Part shown: positions 1 to 6,688 of the stretch, one piece after another
Numbering within the stretch: the first letter of the stretch is position 1
How the letters are laid out: each line of letters opens with the position of its first letter
Assembly (NCBI GenBank): GCA_018695965.1
Contig: JABHQB010000061.1
Span: forward strand, 1 to 7,887
Length of the DNA stretch: 7,887 bases
Source: Flavobacteriales bacterium
GTDB taxonomy: Bacteria > Bacteroidota > Bacteroidia > Flavobacteriales > BACL11
Direction: 5' to 3'
Program-made: the position numbers and the translations under genes
Notes under the pieces: generated by a model
The model's input: the letters and a program-made list of their open reading frames with translations, nothing else
The model's database searches: none
Told to the model about the DNA's origin: nothing

Positions 1-461
<461 letters not shown>

Positions 462-520
462 AATAAAAGTTTGACTTGACTTATGATGTGTTTTTAATCT
501 TTTGATTCTATCTTCATTAT

Positions 521-530
521 ATCAAAGAAC
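521..530 (-). promoter_or_regulatory. boxA-like antitermination site in the 16S leader
   Basis: On the minus strand this reads GTTCTTTGAT, about 60 nt before the mature 16S end. It resembles the boxA core of E. coli rRNA leaders (GCTCTTTA), where NusB/S10 bind to prevent premature termination. The resemblance is seen directly; the function is inferred from the position. It may also belong to the 16S processing stem. Confidence 0.45.
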
Positions 531-568
531 TTCCTCTTAAAAATCAAAATAATTTTCAAAAAGGACTG

Positions 569-576
569 CAAAAATA
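569..576 (-). promoter_or_regulatory. Putative downstream rRNA promoter (P2), -7 element
   Basis: Read on the minus strand, this is TATTTTTG followed by CAGTCC, a match to the Bacteroidota sigma-ABfrA -7 consensus TAnnTTTG. It lies about 110 bp upstream of the 16S 5' end. No good TTG -33 element is seen at the expected spacing. The call rests on the -7 match and its location; in DNA this AT-rich a chance match is possible. Confidence 0.45.
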
Positions 577-626
577 ATATATTAATTCAATTCTAAGTGG
601 CTTTTTAAGAAAAACATTATATTATT

Positions 627-636
627 TTAAAAGAAC
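627..636 (-). promoter_or_regulatory. Second boxA-like site, downstream of P1
   Basis: On the minus strand this reads GTTCTTTTAA, followed shortly by ATAATG, as the site at 521-530 is. It sits between the two putative rRNA promoters, so only P1 transcripts would carry it. Evidence is similarity to the other copy and position; function is inferred. Confidence 0.3.
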
Positions 637-686
637 TTTTTTTATCCGTCAAAAAGAAGGTGTTTTACTTCTATTTTAAGAGGTCG

Positions 687-694
687 CAAATATA
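687..694 (-). promoter_or_regulatory. Putative upstream rRNA promoter (P1), -7 element
   Basis: The minus strand reads TATATTTG followed by CGACCTC, a full match to TAnnTTTG. Transcription would start near 678-682 and give a leader of about 220 nt before mature 16S. The -33 region is weak: TTA rather than TTG about 23 bp upstream. It is the stronger of the two candidate rRNA promoters. Confidence 0.55.
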
Positions 695-1000
695 TATTGT
701 TTTTATAAATAGTAGATTAATTTCTATTTTTTTTAATAAAATTCAAATTAATTTTCATGTGGATGATAATCAATATGTTATATCTCTTAAACATAATATG
801 AATTTGTAAAATATAGATATTACTTGTTCACTTTATGTCAAAATAATTTTTCTATTTAGTTAATTTATGTTTCTGTTTTATGTTTTTAGACAAAACAGTG
901 GAGAATGAATATTATCTATAATACTATGATGATTTATAAACACTAATAAAGATACCTATATATAATGTATAATGAAAAGATAGATTTTAGAATATTATAA
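695..1000. other. AT-rich non-coding spacer between divergent rRNA and purE promoters
   Basis: About 300 bp with no convincing gene. The open frames starting around 755 stop within about 15 codons on either strand. No tRNA, terminator hairpin with a T-run, or insertion-sequence end was recognised. It should hold the -33 and upstream elements of both divergent promoters; long A/T runs such as around 721-745 could act as UP-like elements. The only visible structures are the inverted repeat at 873-898 and a short palindrome, ATATTATAATAT, at 992-1003 that runs into the purE -7 box. Confidence 0.6.
873..898. repeat. Short inverted repeat, 7-bp arms
   Basis: CTGTTTT at 873-879 is matched by AAAACAG at 892-898, separated by 12 bp. 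No T-run follows on either strand, so it is not a typical terminator. It could be a regulator site about 100 bp upstream of the purE promoter, but 7-bp arms in very AT-rich DNA may arise by chance. Confidence 0.25.
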
Positions 1001-1008
1001 TATCTTTG
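1001..1008 (+). promoter_or_regulatory. Promoter -7 element of the purE operon
   Basis: TATCTTTG is an exact match to the Bacteroidota -7 consensus TAnnTTTG. Transcription should start around 1012-1016, leaving a 5' leader of only about 11-15 nt before the ATG at 1027. A clear TTG -33 element is not visible 19-23 bp upstream, where the sequence is AAAAGATAG-like. It is the only strong promoter seen for the six-gene run that follows. Confidence 0.65.
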
Positions 1009-1026
1009 CAAGATAAAAATAAATAT

Positions 1027-1539
1027 ATGAAAGCAGTAGTAAGTATAATAATGGGAAGTACATCTGATATGCCAGTAATGAAGAAAGCAGCAGAATTTCT
1101 AAATGATATGGAAATTCCATTCGAAATTAACGCTCTCTCAGCACATAGAACTCCAGAAATGGTAGAAGATTTTGCTTCTAACGCTCACACTAACGGAATA
1201 AAAGTAATAATAGCGGGAGCTGGAGGAGCTGCTCACCTTCCTGGGGTAGTTGCAGCATTTACAACTGTGCCTGTAATTGGAGTCCCATGCAGATCTTCAA
1301 TTTCAATTGATGGATGGGATTCTATCCTTTCTATTTTACAAATGCCTCCAGGAATACCTGTTGCTACTGTAGGATTAGACGGATCATTAAATGCTGGAAT
1401 CTTAGCTGCACAGATTTTATCTACTGACAATCAAGAAATACACAAAAAAGTTTCTTCTTATAAAGAAAACTTAAAGAGTAAGATTGTAAAAGCTAATAAC
1501 GATTTAGCAGTTCATAAATACAAATTCAGAAAAAACTGA
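1027..1539 (+). CDS. purE: N5-carboxyaminoimidazole ribonucleotide mutase (class I PurE)
   Basis: Cytosolic enzyme of de novo purine synthesis that converts N5-CAIR to CAIR. From the ATG at 1027 the protein has 170 residues, normal for class I PurE. Family motifs seen are GSTSD near residues 11-15, SAHRTP near 38-43, IIAGAGGAAHLPG near 63-75, and the QMPPGIPVATV stretch near 105-115. They cover the nucleotide phosphate site and the catalytic His loop. An in-frame TTG at 1006 would add seven residues, but it lies inside the promoter -7 box and would precede the predicted transcript start, so 1027 is preferred. It is the first gene of the operon, 17 bp before the next. The partner purK (N5-CAIR synthetase) is not in the window. 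There is no Shine-Dalgarno; the leader is A-rich. Confidence 0.96.
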   Translation: MKAVVSIIMGSTSDMPVMKKAAEFLNDMEIPFEINALSAHRTPEMVEDFASNAHTNGIKVIIAGAGGAAHLPGVVAAFTTVPVIGVPCRSSISIDGWDSILSILQMPPGIPVATVGLDGSLNAGILAAQILSTDNQEIHKKVSSYKENLKSKIVKANNDLAVHKYKFRKN

Positions 1540-1556
1540 AAAATTAAGACCTCAAA

Positions 1557-2348
1557 ATGAAGTCTGTTTTTTATTACATAATATTATGTTTCCCATTGTT
1601 TTCTTTTGGGCAGAATGACTTTTTAAACTCTGCTCAAAGCTTAGGAATTGCAGATTGCTACACAACTCAGAAAGGAATTTGGAGTACAACTACAAATCCA
1701 GCTGGAGGAGCAAATAGTAAAAATATCTCTGTTGGAATAGGTGTTAAAAATAATTTTGGACTTAGTGAACTAAACACTAAAATAGCTGTCGGATTAATAC
1801 CTACAAACTCTGGAGTGTTTGGATTTAGCGTTCAGCAATACGGATTTAATCAGTACAACGAAAATAAATTCGGATTATCCTTTGCTAAACAACTTTCAAA
1901 AACGTTTAATTCCGGAATAAAAATCGACTATTACAATACTCACATTCAGAATCATGAAAATACGGGATTTGTTACTTTTGAAATAGGTATTCAAAAAAAA
2001 TTAAATAGAAAATTAATTTTAGGAAGTTTTATTCACGACCCATTAAACTTAAGTAAGAATGACCAGAATTCATCAGTTGCCTCTATTGGATTAGAATACA
2101 ATGTAAATCAGAAAGTAAATTTATACACAGAAACTGAAAGCACTGATTATGATGACTTATCCCTAAAAGTTGGAGTAGAATATCAGATTATCAATTATAT
2201 GTTTTTAAGAACAGGATATAATAGTTTTTCTCAGAAAAATACTTTTGGATTTTCTTATAATTACAAAAATTATATTGTAGATATTGCTACATATCATCAT
2301 CAGACATTAGGTTTTAGTAGTCAGTTTTCGTTAAGTACTTCTTTCTGA
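1557..2348 (+). CDS. Small outer-membrane beta-barrel protein, PorV/PorQ (FadL superfamily)-like
   Basis: A 263-residue exported protein. Residues 1-19 form a signal peptide with a hydrophobic core ending SFG before Gln, the usual Bacteroidota cleavage pattern. Next comes NSAQSLGIADCYTT...NPAGGA (residues about 25-52), which resembles the start of PorV/PorQ/FadL-type barrels, where a SALG-A segment is followed by an NPAG motif. The rest alternates polar and aromatic/hydrophobic residues as in beta-strands and ends in Phe (STSF), like a BAM-recognised C-terminus. PorV and PorQ belong to the type IX secretion system and are clearly longer (over 300 residues), so this is a relative rather than either one. 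It lies 6 bp before the HhH barrel gene, suggesting the two products work together in the outer membrane. The substrate is unknown. Confidence 0.6.
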   Translation: MKSVFYYIILCFPLFSFGQNDFLNSAQSLGIADCYTTQKGIWSTTTNPAGGANSKNISVGIGVKNNFGLSELNTKIAVGLIPTNSGVFGFSVQQYGFNQYNENKFGLSFAKQLSKTFNSGIKIDYYNTHIQNHENTGFVTFEIGIQKKLNRKLILGSFIHDPLNLSKNDQNSSVASIGLEYNVNQKVNLYTETESTDYDDLSLKVGVEYQIINYMFLRTGYNSFSQKNTFGFSYNYKNYIVDIATYHHQTLGFSSQFSLSTSF

Positions 2349-2354
2349 CAACTT

Positions 2355-4388
2355 ATGAAAAAGTATATTTTAATATTTATATTTCTTATAACTTATTCAT
2401 TTTCCCATTCCCAAAATATTGAAGAAAAATCTATTTTTTTAGAACAAATAACAGAAGATATTGCTGAAAACTCAGAAGAAGAAATTGATTTTTCAGAACT
2501 TTTTGAGAGCCTGGAATTCTACTATAAGAGTCCTATCAACCTAAACAAGTGTAATAGAGAAGATCTTCAAAATTTACATATATTAAACTCATATCAGATT
2601 GAAAAATTATTTTCTCATATAGAGAGAAACGGTAAATTAATTTCATATTTAGAATTACAGTCAATCAGCACTTTTAATGTAAGTACTATAAAACTTCTAA
2701 AACCATTTATTAGAATTACAGAACCTATAAACACACAAAATATATTTGGGAATATTCAACAATATATTTTATTAAGAGATGAAAGGACTCTACAAGAACA
2801 GAAGGGATACATTGAAGATGAACTAGGTGATAAACATTATTTAGGTAGTAACAACAAATCACTCTTTAAATACCGATTAAGCAATAAATACTTACAAGCT
2901 GGGATTACTGCAGAAAAAGACAAAGGAGAAACATTTCTTGATGATTATCAAAAATATGGATATGATTTCTATTCAGCACACCTAAGAATCAGAAATATTG
3001 GAAAAATAGAAACAGCAATTATTGGAGATTATAATCTTCAGTTTGGACAAGGAATAGCAGTTTATGGAGGGATTAGTTTTGGTAAATCATCAGAAGTAAT
3101 CGGAATCCAGAAAACAGGAAACATTATTCGTCCACATACTTCATCAGATGAAAATAACTTTTTTAGAGGAGCTAGTATTAAATTAAACTTAAATAAGAAT
3201 TGGAATCTAATCTCATTTTATTCTTACAATAAAGTAGATGCAAACATTACGGACACAAGTGAAGTAGAGGGATTGATTTATTCCTCATTACAAAATAGTG
3301 GTATGCACCGAACTGAGAACGAACTACTAGATAAAGACGCAATAAAAGAACAGAATTTTGGATTTCATTCTAACTACAAAATAAAAAAATTAAATTGGGG
3401 ACTTTCTTACATAAATAACTACACTTTTGGTAATATTGATAGAAATTTAGGAGTATACAATCAGTATGATCTAAACACAAATAGTAATGATATACTATCA
3501 TCAGACTATCAATATTTATATAGAAACCTAAACTTTTTTGGAGAATTTGGAAGAAGTAGAAATGGAGGAACAGCACAACTACATGGTGTCTTAATAGGTC
3601 TTGACAAAACACTTTCTGCATCATTTATGTACAGAGATTATGATAAGGATTTTCAGAATAAATATGGAAATTCTTTTGCAGAAAGCTCAACTGAGAATGA
3701 AAAAGGGTTCTATAGCGGATTAGAATTTAAACCTAACTTAAAGTGGAAGTTTAGGACATACTTAGATTACTACAAATACCCATGGCTCAGATATTATACT
3801 AACACAAATAGTTATGGAAAAGATTTTTTTATGCAGGCTGATTACAAAATAAACAGAAATACAAAGTTATATTTCCGTTATAAAAAAGAAGGAAAAGAAG
3901 AAAATTTTAATTCTGATGAAAGTTTATCTCCTATTATCGGATTAAAAAACAAAGAGACATACAGATTTAATTCTGTTTTTAATGAAGGGGAAAGTTGGAC
4001 GTTTAAAAATAGAATAGAATTATGTAAAATCAATTTTTTGGATGAGAATGAAAATGGAGTAATGATGTATCAAGACGTGAAATTTAAACCTATGTTCTCT
4101 AAATTATCTTTTAGCATACGATACACTTATTTTAATACCAAAAGCTACGATAGTAGAATCTACGCTTATGAAAATGATGTGCTTTACGGATATTCTATTC
4201 CATCCTTCTATGGTAAGGGAAAGAAAATATATTTGTTACTAAAGTATAATGTTGTAAGAAATACCGACCTTTGGATAAAATTATCAGAAACTATTTATGA
4301 TGATAGAGATGTAATAAAAAGTGGTTGGGATGAGATAGAAGGAAATAAACTTACAGAATTAAAAATACAATTAAGATATAAATTTTAA
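2355..4388 (+). CDS. Outer-membrane beta-barrel with N-terminal periplasmic helix-hairpin-helix (ComEA-like) region
   Basis: A 677-residue exported protein. Residues 1-20 are a signal peptide ending SHS before Gln. Residues 21-58 are acidic. Residues about 60-120 follow the ComEA pattern of two HhH motifs: an IN-N-C/A start, -REDLQ-L-, a helix, -I-RNGKLIS-LEL-, then a second copy ending in LLKPFI. The hairpin that usually reads LPGIG is LHILN here, so the glycines that contact DNA phosphate are missing. From about 130 to the end, alternating polar/aromatic strands with repeated Tyr-rich segments, and a final LRYKF, indicate a large barrel. Related HhH-plus-barrel proteins are often annotated in Bacteroidota only by the HhH domain. 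It is operonic with the small barrel before it (6 bp) and the flavoprotein gene after it (1 bp). A role in DNA binding or uptake is a guess; the HhH could instead be structural. Confidence 0.65.
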   Translation: MKKYILIFIFLITYSFSHSQNIEEKSIFLEQITEDIAENSEEEIDFSELFESLEFYYKSPINLNKCNREDLQNLHILNSYQIEKLFSHIERNGKLISYLELQSISTFNVSTIKLLKPFIRITEPINTQNIFGNIQQYILLRDERTLQEQKGYIEDELGDKHYLGSNNKSLFKYRLSNKYLQAGITAEKDKGETFLDDYQKYGYDFYSAHLRIRNIGKIETAIIGDYNLQFGQGIAVYGGISFGKSSEVIGIQKTGNIIRPHTSSDENNFFRGASIKLNLNKNWNLISFYSYNKVDANITDTSEVEGLIYSSLQNSGMHRTENELLDKDAIKEQNFGFHSNYKIKKLNWGLSYINNYTFGNIDRNLGVYNQYDLNTNSNDILSSDYQYLYRNLNFFGEFGRSRNGGTAQLHGVLIGLDKTLSASFMYRDYDKDFQNKYGNSFAESSTENEKGFYSGLEFKPNLKWKFRTYLDYYKYPWLRYYTNTNSYGKDFFMQADYKINRNTKLYFRYKKEGKEENFNSDESLSPIIGLKNKETYRFNSVFNEGESWTFKNRIELCKINFLDENENGVMMYQDVKFKPMFSKLSFSIRYTYFNTKSYDSRIYAYENDVLYGYSIPSFYGKGKKIYLLLKYNVVRNTDLWIKLSETIYDDRDVIKSGWDEIEGNKLTELKIQLRYKF

Positions 4389-4389
4389 G

Positions 4390-5334
4390 ATGAAAGAACT
4401 AAACAAAATACTAGATATAGAGTATCCAATAATAATGGCTCCTATGTTTTTAGTAACTAATACAAAGATGATAATAGAAGCTATGAACTCTGGTATTGCA
4501 GCCTGTATTCCCGCTTTAAACTTTCGAACGATAGAGGAACTAGAAAATACAATAAATGAAATAAGAAATAATACAACCTCTGGAGGTTTAGGAATAAACC
4601 TTATTGTAAATAAATCAAACATAAAAGTAAAAAAACAATTAGAAAGTTGTGTGAAATTGGGAGTTGATTTTATCATTACCTCACTTGGCAATCCTAAACA
4701 AGTAATCCAACAATGCAAACCCAAAGGCATAAAAGTATTTTGTGATGTAGCAGAAGAAAAATATGCTAAAAAAGTAGAAGAACTTGGAGCAGATGCGGTT
4801 ATAGCTGTAAATAAAAATGCCGGCGGACATGCTGGAAATCTATCTTCAGAAGAACTATTTAACATCATTTCTGAAAACTGTAATCTACCTATTATTTCGG
4901 CAGGAGGTGTGGGAACAAAACAGGGAGTTACAGAGAAATTAGAAATTGGATTCTCAGGACTTTCCATTGGGTCTCCCTTTATTGCTTGTGAGGAGGCTCA
5001 CATTTCTGAAAAATACAAACAAGCCTGTGTAGATTACGGAAAAGAGGATATTGTTTTTACAACTAAGATTTCTGGAACTCCTTGTACAGTAATTAACACT
5101 CCTTATGTGCAACAAACAGGAACTACACAAAATTGGATAGAAAAGATTCTGAGTAAAAATAAAAAACTAAAAAGATGGGTAAAAATGATTACCTATTTTA
5201 AGGGAATGAAAGGTTTAGAAAACGCTGCCTTCAGTAGTACTTATAAAACTGTTTGGTGTGCAGGACCATCAATAGAACATACGAATGAGATTCTGCCAAT
5301 TAAAAAAATAGTAGAGAAATTTATAAGTTTGTGA
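4390..5334 (+). CDS. Nitronate monooxygenase family FMN-dependent protein (2-nitropropane dioxygenase-like)
   Basis: A cytosolic TIM-barrel flavoprotein of 314 residues. Motifs in order: YPIIMAPM at 12-19, as in family members that open on the FMN site; a GLGINL segment at 66-71; AGGHAG at 144-149, with His147 at the position of the catalytic His of nitronate monooxygenases; ISAGGVG at 169-175; and GSPFIACEEA at 194-203 for FMN phosphate binding. The family oxidises nitronates such as propionate-3-nitronate. The related enoyl-ACP reductase FabK shares the fold, so the exact substrate is uncertain. The ATG at 4390 follows the previous stop by one base (TAAGATG) and upp follows its own stop by one base, which suggests translational coupling. 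No export signal is seen, so it is not itself part of the envelope module. Confidence 0.85.
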   Translation: MKELNKILDIEYPIIMAPMFLVTNTKMIIEAMNSGIAACIPALNFRTIEELENTINEIRNNTTSGGLGINLIVNKSNIKVKKQLESCVKLGVDFIITSLGNPKQVIQQCKPKGIKVFCDVAEEKYAKKVEELGADAVIAVNKNAGGHAGNLSSEELFNIISENCNLPIISAGGVGTKQGVTEKLEIGFSGLSIGSPFIACEEAHISEKYKQACVDYGKEDIVFTTKISGTPCTVINTPYVQQTGTTQNWIEKILSKNKKLKRWVKMITYFKGMKGLENAAFSSTYKTVWCAGPSIEHTNEILPIKKIVEKFISL

Positions 5335-5335
5335 T

Positions 5336-5992
5336 ATGGAAATAATTAATTTAGGAAAAAAGAACTCCATTTTTAATCATTTTATTAGAGAGATAAGAGA
5401 TATAAAAATACAAAATGACTCTATGCGTTTCAGAAGAAACATAGAGAGAATCGGGGAAATATTTGCTTATGAGATAAGTAAGAAAATGAAATATAAAAAT
5501 AAAGCAATTACTACTCCTCTTGGTATTTCAACTGAAAGTTTAATGACTGAAAAACCAGTACTTGCCACCATCTTGCGTGCAGGACTTCCCCTACATCAAG
5601 GATTTCTAAACTATTTTGATAGTTCGGATAATACTTTTATTTCTGCTTACAGAAAACATAAGAAAGAAGGTGATTTTGAAATAAAAATTGAATATCTAGC
5701 TTCACCAGATTTAGAGGATAAAACTATAATACTCTGCGACCCTATGTTAGCTTCTGGATCTTCTATGATTCTAGCAATGGAAGCTATCTTAAGGAAAGGA
5801 AAACCCAAACATATACATATCGTTGCTATAATGAGTTCCTCAGAAGGGATTAATTATCTAAAACGAAATACCCCTATTAAGAATTGTACATTATGGGTTG
5901 GAGCAGAAGACGCAGAAATGACTGCAGAATCCTATATTGTACCTGGATTAGGAGATGCTGGAGATCTTTCTTTTGGAAAGAAATCTGAATAA
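5336..5992 (+). CDS. upp: Uracil phosphoribosyltransferase
   Basis: Cytosolic salvage enzyme that joins uracil and PRPP to make UMP. At 218 residues it has the usual length. Family motifs seen are RAGLPLHQG at 81-89; the PRPP-binding loop IILCDPMLASGSS at 131-143, with Ser at one place where the common form DPMLATGGS has Thr; and PGLGDAGD at 203-210, which recognises uracil. It starts one base after the preceding stop (TGATATG), so translation is probably coupled, and it is followed 6 bp later by a YjjG-like phosphatase that also acts on pyrimidine nucleotides. No separate promoter is apparent. Confidence 0.96.
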   Translation: MEIINLGKKNSIFNHFIREIRDIKIQNDSMRFRRNIERIGEIFAYEISKKMKYKNKAITTPLGISTESLMTEKPVLATILRAGLPLHQGFLNYFDSSDNTFISAYRKHKKEGDFEIKIEYLASPDLEDKTIILCDPMLASGSSMILAMEAILRKGKPKHIHIVAIMSSSEGINYLKRNTPIKNCTLWVGAEDAEMTAESYIVPGLGDAGDLSFGKKSE

Positions 5993-5998
5993 AATAAG

Positions 5999-6688
5999 AT
6001 GATTAAACATATCTTCTTTGATTTAGATAGAACTCTGTGGGATTTTGAAACAAATTCTCATGAAACACTTTTAGAACTTTGCAATAATTATAATCTGAAA
6101 AAAAAGGGGATTTTAGATTATGAAGAGTTTATTAATACCTACAAAATTCATAATGAGAAACTTTGGGATTTATACAGAGTAGATGCAATCTCACAAAAAG
6201 ATTTAAGAAGAGAACGATTTCAAAGAACTCTTGCAGATTTTGGAATAAATGATTTTAATCTTTCAGAAAAAATTGGGGAAGATTATATTATAATCTGCCC
6301 TAGAAAAAATAAACTCTATCCTTTTGCAATTGAAATATTAGATTATTTAAAAGAAAAATACATCTTACATATAATTACAAATGGATTTGATAAAACTCAA
6401 CACACAAAATTAAAACACGCAAATTTGACACCGTATTTTAACCAAATAATAACCTCTGAAAAAACTGGAGTAAAAAAACCAAATCCTGCAATTTTTAATC
6501 ATGCTCTAAATCTAGCAAAATCAACTAAAGAAGAAAGTGTTTATATAGGAGATGATTTGGTGGTTGATATTTTAGCCTGTCAAAATTTTGGTATGAAAGG
6601 AATATATTTTAATCCTGAAAAAAAAGAACATAAGGAGAATGTTGCTTTCGAAATTTCTTGTCTTAGTCAGATAAAAGAGAGATTATAA
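5999..6688 (+). CDS. HAD-superfamily phosphatase, YjjG-like (non-canonical pyrimidine nucleotidase)
   Basis: A 229-residue soluble phosphatase. All four HAD motifs are present: DLDRTLWD at 8-15 (nucleophile Asp8, general acid Asp10), IITNG at 125-129, KKP at 159-161 (Lys of motif III), and GDD-VVD at 184-190. A helical cap lies between about residues 16 and 100. The sequence best fits the YjjG family, house-cleaning nucleotidases that dephosphorylate dUMP, dTMP and modified pyrimidine nucleotides; HAD substrates cannot be fixed from motifs alone. It is the last gene of the operon. Its final 26 bp overlap the 3' end of aroA on the other strand, leaving no room for a terminator between the two genes. 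Confidence 0.88.
   Translation: MIKHIFFDLDRTLWDFETNSHETLLELCNNYNLKKKGILDYEEFINTYKIHNEKLWDLYRVDAISQKDLRRERFQRTLADFGINDFNLSEKIGEDYIIICPRKNKLYPFAIEILDYLKEKYILHIITNGFDKTQHTKLKHANLTPYFNQIITSEKTGVKKPNPAIFNHALNLAKSTKEESVYIGDDLVVDILACQNFGMKGIYFNPEKKEHKENVAFEISCLSQIKERL

Noticed and set aside
873..898. Inverted repeat as a possible terminator or small RNA
   Set aside because: No T-run follows on either strand and the arms are only 7 bp; kept only as a low-confidence repeat.
695..1000. Search for a small gene, tRNA or CRISPR-like repeats in the spacer
   Set aside because: All frames close within about 15 codons where checked, no cloverleaf was recognised and no regularly spaced repeats are present.
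1233..1430. 65-codon minus-strand frame
   Set aside because: Antisense shadow of purE; it has no family features of its own.
1557..2348. Calling the small barrel PorV or PorQ itself, and so a type IX secretion locus
   Set aside because: It is clearly shorter than either protein and no other type IX secretion gene is in the window.
3370..3624. 84-codon minus-strand frame
   Set aside because: Antisense to the HhH barrel gene; low-complexity hydrophobic translation, no promoter.
4371..4967. 198-codon minus-strand frame with hydrophobic stretches that look like membrane segments
   Set aside because: Entirely antisense to the nitronate monooxygenase-type gene, which has clear FMN motifs; the hydrophobicity is a product of the complementary codons.
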